Shown one piece after another: positions 8,337 through 17,515 of a DNA stretch of 64,000 nucleotides. Numbering within the stretch: the stretch's first letter is position 1; every line of letters begins with the position of its first letter. The stretch comes from Derxia gummosa DSM 723 (lineage in GTDB: Bacteria > Pseudomonadota > Gammaproteobacteria > Burkholderiales > Burkholderiaceae_E). The stretch lies in NCBI RefSeq assembly GCF_000482785.1, contig NZ_KI519499.1, positions 372,001 to 436,000 on the forward strand. The letters are read 5' to 3'. The notes under the pieces were generated by a model. It saw nothing but the letters and a program-made list of their open reading frames with translations. It had not been told where the DNA came from and made no database searches. A program made the translations under genes and the position numbers.

Positions 8337-9932
8337 TCAGGCCGCCACCGCGTCCGCCTGGGCGGCGCCGGTCGCGAATTCGATGATGGCTTCCTGGGTC
8401 ATGGGCCGGCCGGTATGGCCGCCCAGTTCTCCGACGATCTCGCCCTCGCGCATCACCAGCACGCGGTCGGCCGTGCCGAGGATTTCCGGCAGCTCGGAAC
8501 TGATGACGACGATGCCCACGCCGGTCTTCGCCAGGTCGTTGATAAGGCGGTAGATCTCGCTCTTGGCGCCGATGTCCACGCCGCGCGTGGGCTCGTCGAG
8601 CACCAGCACGCGCGGCTTCATCTGGAGCAGTCGCGCGAGCAGCACCTTCTGCTGGTTGCCGCCCGACAGCGCGCCGACATTCACCTGCGGCGACGCGACG
8701 CGGATCTTGAGTTCGCGGATGGCCTCGGCCGCGCGCCGCATGCCGCTGCGCCGGTCGAGCACGCCGCCGGCGCGCGCGTCGATGCGCGCCGCGCAGACGT
8801 TGATGTTGTCGCGCACGCTCATGTCGAGGAACAGGCCCTGATGCTTGCGGTCCTCGGTGAGGTAGACGATGCCGGCGTCGAGCGCGTCGAGCGGCGTGCG
8901 CAGCCTCACCGTCTTGCCTTCCACTTCCACCGTGCCGCCGGTGCGGCCGTCGGCGCCGAAGATGAGGCGCGCGAGTTCGGTGCGGCCCGCGCCCACCAGC
9001 CCGGCGATGCCGAGCACCTCGCCCGCATGCAGGTCGAAGCCGCAGCCGCGCACGCGCCGGCCGTCGGCCATGTCGCGCACCTTCATCACCACGCGGCCCG
9101 GGTCGTAGGCCGCGTGCTCCTTCTTGTAGAAGCCCGAGATGTCGCGGCCGACCATGAGCGCCACCAGCGTCTCGGCCGACAGGCCTTGGCGGTCGAGCAC
9201 GCCCACATGCTGGCCATCGCGCAGTACCGACACCTGGTCGGACAGCTCGTAGATCTCGGCCATGCGATGGCTGATGTAGACGATGGCGAGGCCCTCGGCC
9301 TTGAGCTGGCGGATCAGCGCGAACAGCGCATCGGTCTCGCGCGACGACAGCGGCGTGGTCGGCTCGTCCATCACGAGGATGCGGGCGTTTGCATGAACCG
9401 CCCGCGCGATCTCGACCAGCTGCCGCTCAGCGATCGACAGCGTGCTCACGATGGTGCGCGCGGTGAAGCCGGCGCCCAGGCGCTTCAGCACGTCGGCGCA
9501 GCCCGCTTCCATCGTCTTGCGATCGACCTGGCCGAAGCTGCGCGGCTCGCGGCCGAGATAGATGTTCTCGGCCACGCTCAGGTTCGGGCAGAGGCTCAGC
9601 TCCTGATAGATCACGGCCACGCCGAGCGCCTTGCTCGCCTGCGGACCGTCGATGGCCACCGGCTTGCCGTCGATGCGGATCTCGCCGCCCGCGTCGGCGA
9701 TGTAGGCGCCCGACAGGATCTTCATGAGCGTGCTCTTGCCGGCGCCGTTCTCGCCCATGAGCGAATGGATCTCGCCCGGGTAGATGGCGAAGCTCACGTC
9801 CTTGAGCACGCGCTGGCCGTTGAACGACTTGCTGATGCCGCGCATCTCAAGAATCGGCTTGCGGCGCGGATCGTGATGGCCGACGGGCGCATCCGCATGC
9901 GTGAAGCCGCCGTGGGGAAGGTTCTGGCTCAT
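8337..9932 (-). CDS. sugar ABC transporter ATP-binding protein (RbsA/FrcA type)
   Basis: The 531-aa protein is a tandem ATPase as in ribose/xylose importers. The first domain has Walker [10 protein letters not shown] and Walker B ILVMDEPT, with a degenerate signature ([12 protein letters not shown]). The second has a degenerate Walker A ([10 protein letters not shown]) but a perfect signature LSGGNQQKV. This alternation is normal for RbsA-type proteins. It energises sugar import at the inner face of the membrane. An N-terminal tail of about 28 residues with several His precedes the first domain. Its start overlaps the stop of the ROK gene by four bases, showing translational coupling to the regulator. 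Confidence 0.93.
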   Translation of the reverse strand: MSQNLPHGGFTHADAPVGHHDPRRKPILEMRGISKSFNGQRVLKDVSFAIYPGEIHSLMGENGAGKSTLMKILSGAYIADAGGEIRIDGKPVAIDGPQASKALGVAVIYQELSLCPNLSVAENIYLGREPRSFGQVDRKTMEAGCADVLKRLGAGFTARTIVSTLSIAERQLVEIARAVHANARILVMDEPTTPLSSRETDALFALIRQLKAEGLAIVYISHRMAEIYELSDQVSVLRDGQHVGVLDRQGLSAETLVALMVGRDISGFYKKEHAAYDPGRVVMKVRDMADGRRVRGCGFDLHAGEVLGIAGLVGAGRTELARLIFGADGRTGGTVEVEGKTVRLRTPLDALDAGIVYLTEDRKHQGLFLDMSVRDNINVCAARIDARAGGVLDRRSGMRRAAEAIRELKIRVASPQVNVGALSGGNQQKVLLARLLQMKPRVLVLDEPTRGVDIGAKSEIYRLINDLAKTGVGIVVISSELPEILGTADRVLVMREGEIVGELGGHTGRPMTQEAIIEFATGAAQADAVAA

Positions 9933-11158
9933 GCGGCCTCCGAGCCCTGACCCAGCAAGACCTGGGCGCGCGGCGAGAAGTTGAAGAACAGCGGCAGGCT
10001 CGCGGCGCCGATCGCGCCGGCGTCGGGGCCGAAGCTGCCGCGCACGATGTCGGGCGTGTCGCGCGCCTCGGGCGCGTCGTGGCGCAGCGCGTGGTCCAGC
10101 TCGCGCATCAGACGCTCGACCAGGCCGGCATCGACGTCGCAGTCGAAGACGATGACCGGCAGGTCGAGCAGGCAGATCGCGCCGCGCAGCGCCGGCGCGA
10201 GCGCATCGACGCAATCGGCGATCCATTCGTCCACGGCCGGATGGCCGTCGCGGATGTGGCGCTCGATCTCGGCATGCGTGTCGGCCACGAGGCCGTGGAA
10301 GCGCAGATGCCGCACCAGCGCGTTGAGCGAGGCGCGCGCCATCAGGATCGACCAGCGCCCGCGCGCCTCGGGCGCCGACGCGAGCGTGCTCGGCGGCACG
10401 GGCATGACGGCGATGTCGGCCGCGTTGCCGGTGCTGCCGCGCATGCAGTCGCCGCCCACCGCCACGCCGCCGCCGATCGCCGGGCCGAGGAAGACGTAGA
10501 GGAAGTCGTCGAGCCGCGCGCCGAGGCCGTAGAACAGCTCGGCGATCGCGGCGGCATTGCCGTCGTTCTCGCTGAACACCGGCAGCGCCAGCCGCTCCGA
10601 CAGCAGCGCGCCGAAATCGACCGTGTCCCATTCCTTGAAGTGGGCGCTGCCGAGATCGAGTTCGCGCAGCCATGCACCGAGGTTGTAGGGCTGGGCCAGG
10701 CCGATGCCCGTCAGGCGCTCGCGCGCGTCGGCGCTCATGTCGGCGAGGATGGCGCGCACGTCGGCCTCGATGATGTCGAGCGCCTCGGCCGGCGCCGGCA
10801 GCAGCAGGTTGTGCATGCGGCGGTCGAGCACGGTGCCGCTGAAGTCGATGAGCACGGTTTGCAGGCTGTCGCGGTCGAGGCGCACGCCGATGGCGTAGGC
10901 GCCCGAGGGCTTGAGCCGGATGAGCGCGGCGGGCTGGCCCCGGCCGCCCTCGGCGCGCCGGCCGGCCGACTCGATGAGGCCATCGATGTCGAGCGCATCG
11001 ATGATGCCGCCGACCGCCGTGTTGGTGAGGTCGGCGCGGCGCGCGAGGTCGGCCTTCGAGGCCTCGCCCATGCGGCGCAGCAGTTGCAGCAGCAGTCGTT
11101 CGTTGAAGCGGCGCAGATGGACCGAATTGCGTCCCTGGCCGACGCGGTCGCGTGGCAT
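9929..11158 (-). CDS. ROK-family transcriptional repressor of the sugar operon
   Basis: The 409-aa protein has an N-terminal winged helix (about 15-75, with [28 protein letters not shown]) followed by a sugar-kinase-like ROK domain ([15 protein letters not shown] and [12 protein letters not shown]). Such regulators (Mlc, NagC, XylR types) release DNA when a sugar binds. The usual zinc-binding cysteine cluster of ROK proteins is not obvious, so it may be a divergent member. A GGAGGAG site seven bases upstream fixes the ATG. It is the first gene of the operon for import and phosphorylation of the sugar, and a long dyad lies just upstream, so autoregulation is likely. Confidence 0.9.
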   Translation of the reverse strand: MPRDRVGQGRNSVHLRRFNERLLLQLLRRMGEASKADLARRADLTNTAVGGIIDALDIDGLIESAGRRAEGGRGQPAALIRLKPSGAYAIGVRLDRDSLQTVLIDFSGTVLDRRMHNLLLPAPAEALDIIEADVRAILADMSADARERLTGIGLAQPYNLGAWLRELDLGSAHFKEWDTVDFGALLSERLALPVFSENDGNAAAIAELFYGLGARLDDFLYVFLGPAIGGGVAVGGDCMRGSTGNAADIAVMPVPPSTLASAPEARGRWSILMARASLNALVRHLRFHGLVADTHAEIERHIRDGHPAVDEWIADCVDALAPALRGAICLLDLPVIVFDCDVDAGLVERLMRELDHALRHDAPEARDTPDIVRGSFGPDAGAIGAASLPLFFNFSPRAQVLLGQGSEAA

Positions 11159-11184
11159 TCGTCTCCTCCCGGTGGGAGTGTCGA

Positions 11185-11211
11185 TTTATTAAATCAAGTT
11201 GATTCATTAAA
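11185..11211. promoter_or_regulatory. 27-bp dyad, probable ROK operator
   Basis: An AT-rich imperfect palindrome centred on position 11198 (TTTATTAAATCAA-G-TTGATTCATTAAA) matches its reverse complement at most positions. It starts 27 bases upstream of the ROK start codon. It also contains two GATT(T/C)ATTAAATC direct copies 18 bases apart. Its AT-richness stands out in this genome, and the A/T-flanked dyad resembles Mlc/NagC-type operators. It lies in the divergent region with the epimerase and could control both directions. Confidence 0.75.
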
Positions 11212-11386
11212 TCGGCGATACTTGGCCTCGTCAATCGAACCCACCCCCGGGTTTGCACGGATGACGCGGTTTTGTGCCTCTGTTGGCGACAAATGACCGG
11301 CATTTGCCGGAATCCGGGGCTGGCTTTCATCAAGTGAATCGGCAGGCGCCGACTCACCCGCAAGCGCTTTCATCCCGCCAGACGAC

Positions 11387-12358
11387 ATGCACGACTCCGT
11401 ACCGCCCTTCTCCGCCGCCACCGGCAACGCCGATTTCGACGCCGCGCTCGACCTGTGCGTCAACCTCGCCGCCGGCGAGCTGCGGCTCGCGGTCACGCCC
11501 GAGGTGGGCGGCTGCATCGCGGCCTTCTTCAGCCAGACCGCCGCCGGCCTGCTGCACTGGATGCGCCCGGCCACGCGCGACGCGCTGGTCGCCGCCGACC
11601 CGCTCGGCATGGGCAGCTTTCCGCTCGTGCCCTTCTGCAACCGCATCCGCGACGGCCGCAGCGACGCCGCCGCCCGCCCGGTGCGCCTGCGGCAGATGCT
11701 GGCCGACGTGCCGCATGCGCTGCACGGCCTCGGCTGGCGCCGGCCCTGGCGCGTGACCGCGCGCGCCGCCGCGAGCCTGACGATCACCTTCACGCATGAC
11801 GGCGACGGCGGCTGGCCCTGGCGCTTCGAGGCCTGGCAGCGCTTCGATCTCGCGCCCGACGCGCTCACCGTGACGCTCGGCCTGCGCAACCTCGACGGCG
11901 AGGTGATGCCCGCCGGTCTCGGCCACCATCCCTACTACCCGCGCGACGCCGCCACGCGCCTGACGACCAGCGTCGCGACGATGTGGGAGGCCGACGACAC
12001 CCAGCTGCCCACGCGGCAGACGGTGCCGAACTGGCTCGCGCGCCTGCCCCGGGGCATCGAGGTCGAGGCCATCTACCCGGGCATCACCTTCGACAACAAC
12101 TTCACCGGCTGGTCGCGCGAGGCGCGCATCGACTGGCCCGGGCGGGCGCAGGCTTTGTGCATCGAGGCCGGGGCGCCGCTCGACTACGCGCTCGCCTATG
12201 TGCCGGCCGGCAAGGACTTCTTCTGCTTCGAGCCGGTGAGCAATGTGACCGACTGGATGAACCTCGCCGCCACCGGCGAGCGCGATGTCGGCGGCCACTG
12301 GCTGGCGCCGGGCGAGATGCTGGAGACGGTGACGCGCTTCGTGCTGAAGGCGGTCTGA
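11387..12358 (+). CDS. aldose 1-epimerase family protein
   Basis: The 323-aa cytosolic protein is a galactose-mutarotase-like enzyme interconverting alpha and beta anomers of free sugars. Visible landmarks are PEVGGCIAAFF near the start, PLVPFCNRIRDGR (binding-site Asn-Arg), HGLGWRRPW with a His, GLGHHPYYP with the catalytic His, and CFEPVSNVTDWMN with the catalytic Glu. It is divergent from the ROK/ABC operon and probably helps prepare the imported sugar. A variant of the dispersed palindrome (CGCAAGCGCTTTCA, 11359-11372) lies 15 bases before the ATG, where it would cover the ribosome-binding region. Confidence 0.9.
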   Translation: MHDSVPPFSAATGNADFDAALDLCVNLAAGELRLAVTPEVGGCIAAFFSQTAAGLLHWMRPATRDALVAADPLGMGSFPLVPFCNRIRDGRSDAAARPVRLRQMLADVPHALHGLGWRRPWRVTARAAASLTITFTHDGDGGWPWRFEAWQRFDLAPDALTVTLGLRNLDGEVMPAGLGHHPYYPRDAATRLTTSVATMWEADDTQLPTRQTVPNWLARLPRGIEVEAIYPGITFDNNFTGWSREARIDWPGRAQALCIEAGAPLDYALAYVPAGKDFFCFEPVSNVTDWMNLAATGERDVGGHWLAPGEMLETVTRFVLKAV

Positions 12359-12485
12359 GCGTCTGATACCTACGGTGAAGGCCGCGCCGGGCGCGGCGCG
12401 GTAACTCGATTACAGCCGCCGCGCCGCCGGACAGGCCCAGAACGGTTCGCCACCCGTCATTTCCGAGCCGGAAGCGTTTGTAGTC

Positions 12486-12500
12486 GGTAGTAAAGTATCC
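12486..12500. promoter_or_regulatory. HexR-type box upstream of hexR
   Basis: GGTAGTAAAGTATCC shares the ten-base core GTAGTAAAGT with the box at the zwf promoter, though its right arm is poor. It lies 26 bases before the hexR ATG, so it fits autoregulation by HexR. This is inference from similarity of the two sites. Confidence 0.5.
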
Positions 12501-12526
12501 ACTTTTCTGCCGTCACCTTCGCCGCC

Positions 12527-13408
12527 ATGAGCCTGAATGCCGAATTTCCGGTTGCCCTGCCTCCCGGCGCCACCGATGTCATGGCCACGATCGAGGCGGC
12601 GCGCGAGCGATTCAGCAAGGCCGAGATCCGCGTGGCCGACTACATCGTCGAGCACCGCGACGCGGTCGTGAGCATGTCGATCGGCGCGCTCGCGCATGCG
12701 ATTGGCGTGAGCCAGCCGACCATCGTCCGCTTCTGCCTTGCCTCGGGCTTCAAGGGCTACAAGGAATTCAAGCTCGAACTGGCGCGCAGCCAGGTGCGCG
12801 GCATGCGCTTCGTGCACGCCGACGTGGCGCCCGACGACAGCACCGACACGATGGTTCAGAAGGTGACGCAGAAGAACATCGCGGCGCTGATGCGGCTGTC
12901 GGCCCTGCTCGACATCGCCGCGCTCGACCAGGCGGCCGACATCCTCGCCAGGGCGCATCGCATCGAGTTCTACGGCCTCGGCAACTCGGGCATCGTGGCC
13001 CAGGACGCGCAGCACAAGTTCTTCCGCCTCGGCGTGCCCACGGTGGCCTACAGCGATCCGCATGTGCACGGCATGGCGGCGGCGCTGCTCAAGCCGGGCG
13101 ACGCGGTGGTGGCCATTTCCACCAGCGGCCGCACGGCCGACCTCATGCACAGCATCGAGACCGCGCGCAACGCCGGCGCCGACGTGGTGGTGATCGCGCC
13201 GCCCGGCTCGCCGGTGGCCGAGCATGCGACGGTCGCCATCGCCGCCGAGGCCGAGGAAGACCCCGATGTGTACACGCCGATGTCGTCGCGCATCGTCCAG
13301 CTCACGGTCATCGACATCCTGTCGGTCGCGGTCAGCCAGCGGCGCGGGCCGCAGGTCGCGGCCGATCTGGAGCGCGCGAAGAGCACGCTGAAGGACCGGC
13401 GGCTGTAA
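12527..13408 (+). CDS. hexR: RpiR-family regulator, HexR type
   Basis: The 293-aa protein has an RpiR helix-turn-helix (about 20-95, with FSKAEIRVADYIVEHRDAVVSMSIGALAHAIGVSQPTIVRFC split across it). It is followed by a SIS sugar-phosphate-binding domain (about 130-265, with YGLGNSGIVAQDAQHKFFRLG and ISTSGRTADLM). HexR proteins of proteobacteria repress zwf, edd and eda and release DNA on binding KDPG. Those three genes lie in the same 16 kb, and a matching palindrome sits on the zwf promoter, which raises confidence above plain RpiR. Confidence 0.9.
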   Translation: MSLNAEFPVALPPGATDVMATIEAARERFSKAEIRVADYIVEHRDAVVSMSIGALAHAIGVSQPTIVRFCLASGFKGYKEFKLELARSQVRGMRFVHADVAPDDSTDTMVQKVTQKNIAALMRLSALLDIAALDQAADILARAHRIEFYGLGNSGIVAQDAQHKFFRLGVPTVAYSDPHVHGMAAALLKPGDAVVAISTSGRTADLMHSIETARNAGADVVVIAPPGSPVAEHATVAIAAEAEEDPDVYTPMSSRIVQLTVIDILSVAVSQRRGPQVAADLERAKSTLKDRRL

Positions 13409-13527
13409 GCCAGGCCGTGCGGCTGCGCCCGGATGACCGCGCCCGCGCGACGGCACCCGGCGGCTCGCGGCCGGACCGCTCCGCTGCCTAGAATCTGCCC
13501 TTACCCACGCCCGCCGCAGGCCGCCCG

Positions 13528-14154
13528 ATGCCTTCGCTCCAGACCACCCTCGCCTTCCTCGGCGTCGCCCTCGTGCTCGGCTTCACGCCCGGACCGGACA
13601 ACCTGTTCGTGCTGATGCAATCGATTGCACGCGGCCGGCGCGCCGGGCTGCTCGTGGTGGCGGGGCTGTGCTGCGGGCTGTGCGCGCACACGGCGGCAGT
13701 GGCCTGCGGGCTGGCGGCGGTGTTCGCGGCGTCGGCCACGGCGTTCACGGTGCTGAAGTTCGCGGGCGCGGCCTATCTGGGCTGGCTTGCGTGGCAGGCG
13801 CTGCGCGCGCCGGCCGGCGACCTCGACGATGCCGCGCCGCCCGCGCTCGCCGCGCGCGCCCTGGTGCTGCGCGGCTTCACGATGAACCTCACCAACCCGA
13901 AGGTGCTGCTGTTCTTCCTCGCCTTCCTGCCGCAGTTCGTCGAGCCGGCGGCGGGGCCGGTGGCGGCGCAGGTCGCGTGGTTCGGCCTCTGCTTCATCGC
14001 GGCGACGCTGCTGAGCTTCGGCTGCATCGCGCTGCTGGCGGGCGCGATCGGCGGCTGGCTGCGGCGCTCGGCGCGGGCGCGCGTCGCGCTCAACCGGCTG
14101 TGCGGCGTGGTGTTCGCCGGACTGGCGCTGCGGCTGCTGGCCGCGAGCCGCTGA
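13528..14154 (+). CDS. LysE-family amino-acid exporter
   Basis: The 208-aa inner-membrane protein has about six hydrophobic segments and the LysE/RhtB signature GFTPGPDNLFVLMQSIARGRRAG in its first loop. It also has the NLTNPKVLLFFLAFLPQF motif in the fourth segment. Such proteins export amino acids or related small molecules. The substrate cannot be told from sequence. It follows hexR by 119 bases on the same strand and ends 51 bases before the convergent zwf stop. A perfect palindromic copy of the dispersed 14-mer lies inside it at 13616-13629. Confidence 0.9.
   Translation: MPSLQTTLAFLGVALVLGFTPGPDNLFVLMQSIARGRRAGLLVVAGLCCGLCAHTAAVACGLAAVFAASATAFTVLKFAGAAYLGWLAWQALRAPAGDLDDAAPPALAARALVLRGFTMNLTNPKVLLFFLAFLPQFVEPAAGPVAAQVAWFGLCFIAATLLSFGCIALLAGAIGGWLRRSARARVALNRLCGVVFAGLALRLLAASR
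13616..13629 (+). repeat. dispersed palindrome, copy 3 (TGCAATCGATTGCA)
   Basis: A fully symmetrical copy inside the LysE-type gene. It spells M-Q-S-I-A with CAA, ATT and GCA, codons otherwise avoided here. Confidence 0.65.
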
Positions 14155-14205
14155 GACACGGGACCGGCTGGCGCCTGCGCCGACGGCGCGGGCCAGCCGC
14201 GCCGC

Positions 14206-15663
14206 TCACATCTCCTCGTGCCAGTGCGCGCCCTCGCGCGCGATCAGGGCGGAGGCGGCGGCCGGCCCCCAGCTACCGGCCGCATAAGGGCGCGGGCGTT
14301 CGCCCAGCTTCTTCCAGCCCTCGATGATCGGCTCGGCCCAGGCCCACGCGGCTTCGAGTTCGTCGTCGCGCACGAACAGCGTCTGCCGGCCGCGGATCAC
14401 GTCGAGCAGCAGGCGCTCGTAGGCGTCGGCGCGGCGCGAGTTGAAGCTGGTCTTGAAGTCGAAGGCCAGACTCACCGGGCGCACGTTCATGCCGTCGCCC
14501 GGCTCCTTCGCCATGAGGTGCAGCCGCACCGAGTCGTCGCGCTGGAGGCTGATGACGAGCCGGTTGTGGCGCAGCACCGAGCCGCCGAACATCGAATGCG
14601 GCACGTCGGCGAAGTCGATGACGACCTCCGACACACGCTCCTGCATCGACTTGCCGGTGCGCAGGAAGAAGGGCACGTTGGCCCAGCGCCAGGTGTTCAC
14701 CTCGGTGCGCAGCGCGACGAAGGTCTCGGTGGTCGAGTCGGCCGGGATGCCCTTCTCGTCGTGATAGCCCTTGACCGGATCGCACTTGACCTGGCCCGGC
14801 ACGTACACGCCGCGCACGGTGTCGCGCGCGATGTCGGCCAGCGTCATCGGCTTGAGCGAGCGCAGCACCTTCATCTTCTCGTCGCGCACCGCGTCGGGGT
14901 CGAGCGAGGCCGGCGGTTCCATCGCGACGATGCACAGCACCTGGAGCAGATGGTTCTGGATCATGTCGCGCATCGCGCCGGTGGCGTCGTAGAACTCGCC
15001 GCGCGAGCCCACGCCCACGGTTTCGGCCACGGTGATCTGCACGCTCTTGACCGTCGGCGCGCGCCACAGCGGCTCGAAGATCGCGTTGCCGAAGCGCAGC
15101 GCGATCAGGTTCTGCACCGTCTCCTTCCCGAGGTAGTGGTCGATCCGGTAGATCTGCTTTTCGGTGAAAACGCTTGCAACCGTCGTGTTGATGGCCTTGG
15201 CCGAGGCGAGGTCGGTGCCGAGCGGCTTTTCGAGAACGATGCGCGTGAGCGGCGTGTTGAGGCCGGCGCTGTCGATGTTGCGGATGACATGCTCGAACAG
15301 CGTCGAGGCCATCGCGAGGAAGAACACGCGCACCGAGCCGGCGTCGAGCAGCGGCTTGAGTTCGTCGTAGTCCTCGGGCTTCGTGGCGTCGAGCGTGCGC
15401 CAGATGACGGTGCTCGTGAACGCGGACCAGGCCTCGTCGCTGTAATGCTGCTTCTCGATGAAGGGGCGCGCCTGGTTGTCGAGAAAGTCGCGGAAGTCGC
15501 TGTCGTCCCAGCGGTGGCGGCCCACGCAGATGACGCGGAACTTCGGCGGCAGCGCGCCGTCGCGGTGGGCGAGGTAGAGCGAAGGGAGCAGCTTGCGCGC
15601 CGTGAGGTCGCCGCTGCCTCCGAAGATGACGATGTCGACCGCGCTGACTTGGGTACCCGGCAT
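14206..15663 (-). CDS. zwf: glucose-6-phosphate 1-dehydrogenase
   Basis: The 485-aa enzyme oxidises glucose 6-phosphate to 6-phosphogluconolactone with NAD(P)+, feeding the Entner-Doudoroff and pentose-phosphate routes. It carries the coenzyme motif FGGSGDLTARKLLPSLY (about 14-30), EKPLGTDLASA (about 144-154) and the active-site RIDHYLGKETVQN (about 171-183). Length and ends match family norms. Its promoter has a good -10 box and a HexR-type operator, so expression should rise with KDPG. The gene points toward the LysE gene and is separated from hexR by it. Confidence 0.97.
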   Translation of the reverse strand: MPGTQVSAVDIVIFGGSGDLTARKLLPSLYLAHRDGALPPKFRVICVGRHRWDDSDFRDFLDNQARPFIEKQHYSDEAWSAFTSTVIWRTLDATKPEDYDELKPLLDAGSVRVFFLAMASTLFEHVIRNIDSAGLNTPLTRIVLEKPLGTDLASAKAINTTVASVFTEKQIYRIDHYLGKETVQNLIALRFGNAIFEPLWRAPTVKSVQITVAETVGVGSRGEFYDATGAMRDMIQNHLLQVLCIVAMEPPASLDPDAVRDEKMKVLRSLKPMTLADIARDTVRGVYVPGQVKCDPVKGYHDEKGIPADSTTETFVALRTEVNTWRWANVPFFLRTGKSMQERVSEVVIDFADVPHSMFGGSVLRHNRLVISLQRDDSVRLHLMAKEPGDGMNVRPVSLAFDFKTSFNSRRADAYERLLLDVIRGRQTLFVRDDELEAAWAWAEPIIEGWKKLGERPRPYAAGSWGPAAASALIAREGAHWHEEM

Positions 15664-15735
15664 GTTGTGTCTCGCATGTTCGGACCGCCGGCGCCGGCTG
15701 CCGGCGGCAGCCTGGCCCCTGCGGGCGTGCCGGCG

Positions 15736-15764
15736 ATTATAAAGAATCGTGTAGTAAAGTTACA
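15736..15764 (-). promoter_or_regulatory. zwf promoter with overlapping HexR-type operator
   Basis: On the minus strand a perfect TATAAT -10 (plus-strand 15736-15741) lies 17 bases downstream of TGTAAC, a weak -35. The palindrome TGTAGTAAAGTTACA (15750-15764) covers the -35 and most of the spacer. It matches the known HexR operator pattern TGTAATnnnATTACA with one change per half-site. Transcription would begin about 65 bases before the zwf start codon, and bound HexR would block polymerase. Confidence 0.8.
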
Positions 15765-15828
15765 CCACGAATTTTGTTCCGCGGGTTGAAACGGCGCGGC
15801 GCTTCGGGCCGGGTCCGGCCCGTCGGCC

Positions 15829-17316
15829 TCAGACCGGCGCCGGTGCCGCCACCACGGCCTCGCGCAGGGCGACACCCACGCTCGCCACCGCGCCTGTCCA
15901 GTCGCCCGGATGGAACTGCCGGTGCAGCGCCGCGCCCGGATACCAGCTCGTCTGCTCGCCGCGTTGCCATTGCCAGTTGGCCGCATGCGGCAGCAGCAGA
16001 TGCAGGGGCCGGCCGAGCGCGCCCGCGAGATGCGCGACCGCCGTGTCCACCGACACCACCGCGTCGAGCTGCGCCACGACCGCCGCCGTCGCGTCGAAGC
16101 TGCCGAGCCTCGGGCTCAGGTCGGTGATGCGCGACTGCCAGTCGGCCGTCTCGATCTCGCGCGCGGCCGGCCCGATCTGGAGGCTGAACCAGTCGATGTC
16201 GGCGCGGTCGAGCAGCGGCGCGAGGTCGCGCAGCAGGCAGGAGCGGCGCGTGTAGGGCGTGGCCTCGGTCGGATGCGCGGGCGAAGTCGCCCACACCAGT
16301 CCGACGCGGCGCCGGCCCTCGTTGCGCGGCAGCGCGAGGCTGGCGGGCAGGCTCGCCGGCGCATGCAGATACGGGCCGCTCCAGCTCACGCAGGAAGCGC
16401 CGAGCGCGAGCGCATGCGGCAGGCTCATGAGGCTGATGTGGCTGTCGTGGCGCGGCAGGCCGGCGCCGGCGGCGATCACCGTCACGCCCAGGCTGCGCGC
16501 GAACAGGTCGACCAGCGGCGCCGGCGCGACCAGGGTCAGTCGCTTCACGCGCGCCGCCGCCATCGGCACGAAGCGCGCGAACTGGATCGCGTCGCCGAAG
16601 CCCTGTTCCGCGAACACCACCAGATGACCCGAATCCTGGCCATCCCATTGCGGCGCCTGCGACGGCGCACGCGGCACGAAGCCCGCGTCGAAACGCGCCT
16701 CGTAGTCACGCCAGCCGGCAGCGAAGTCGCCCGCGCGCAGGCGCAGGAAGGCGCGGTGATAGCGCGCCGCCGGCGAGCGCGGCGCCACTTCCAGCGCCGC
16801 CTCGTAGGCCTCGGCCGCGCCCTCGTCGCGGCGCAGCTGCTCCTGGACGATGCCGGCCGTCAGCCAGGCCAGCTCGGAATGCGGATTGAGTTCGATCAGC
16901 CCGCCCACCAGCCGCAACGCCTCCTCGGCCCGGCCCTGGGCGGCGAACGCATGCGCGAGCGCGGCGCGCCCGGCCTCGCTGTCGGGCTGGGCATGCAGCA
17001 GGCGCTGGAAATGCTGGACGGCAAGCGCCGGTTCGCGCAGCCGCAGCGCGAGCTTGCCGAACAGGAGGTTGGCGCGCGGCTCCTCGGGCGCGCGGGCGAG
17101 CGCGGCTTCGAGACTGCCCATGGCCTCGGCGAGCTTGCCGAGCTGGAGACAGACCCGCGCATGACCGACGAGCGCCTCGACATCCGACGGCGCGCGCACC
17201 AGCGCGCGGGCATACAGGCGCTCGGCCTCGGCCGGTCGGCTGTCGGCGCAGGCGTTCGCGGCGCTGACGAGCCGGGCGGGATCGTCGCTGGCGGGCGTGG
17301 CGGGAGAACGGGGCAT
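15829..17316 (-). CDS. TPR protein with glycosyltransferase-like C-terminal half
   Basis: The 495-aa protein has about six tetratricopeptide repeats in its first 235 residues (for example AERLYARALVRAPSDVEALV and AAEAYEAALEVAPRSPAARYH). A GT-B-like domain related to heptosyltransferase-type enzymes follows. The second half shows the family hallmarks VVFAEQGFGDAIQFARFVP and VSVDTAVAHLAGALGRPLHLLLP. Such TPR-transferase proteins are common in Burkholderiales and are thought to glycosylate proteins or surface structures, but no substrate is known here. The ATG at 17316 is the most natural start. An in-frame codon at 17433 would add 39 residues without obvious domain content. It stands alone. Confidence 0.8.
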   Translation of the reverse strand: MPRSPATPASDDPARLVSAANACADSRPAEAERLYARALVRAPSDVEALVGHARVCLQLGKLAEAMGSLEAALARAPEEPRANLLFGKLALRLREPALAVQHFQRLLHAQPDSEAGRAALAHAFAAQGRAEEALRLVGGLIELNPHSELAWLTAGIVQEQLRRDEGAAEAYEAALEVAPRSPAARYHRAFLRLRAGDFAAGWRDYEARFDAGFVPRAPSQAPQWDGQDSGHLVVFAEQGFGDAIQFARFVPMAAARVKRLTLVAPAPLVDLFARSLGVTVIAAGAGLPRHDSHISLMSLPHALALGASCVSWSGPYLHAPASLPASLALPRNEGRRRVGLVWATSPAHPTEATPYTRRSCLLRDLAPLLDRADIDWFSLQIGPAAREIETADWQSRITDLSPRLGSFDATAAVVAQLDAVVSVDTAVAHLAGALGRPLHLLLPHAANWQWQRGEQTSWYPGAALHRQFHPGDWTGAVASVGVALREAVVAAPAPV

Positions 17317-17515
17317 GGCACCGGCTTTCGTGTGGGGACGAAGCGATGCTAGGCGCCGGTCGGCCGGCGAAAAGGCGTCAAAACACGGTGTTTCCGCTGG
17401 CAGAAGGCCGGTTCGGAGCGTGACTTCCCGCACACCGCCCGATGCTGCCGGAAGGCCTCATCGCGCGGCGGGCAGCGCGCGACTCGCGGCTCGCCAGCCA
17501 CGCACGCGGCGCCCT

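Noticed and set aside
9932-11363. Extension of the sugar ABC ATPase frame upstream to 11363 as a 1008-aa protein
   Set aside because: The extra part is an Arg-rich antisense-like translation overlapping the ROK gene in another frame. The ATG at 9932, with ATGA coupling to the ROK stop, begins at the normal family N-terminus.
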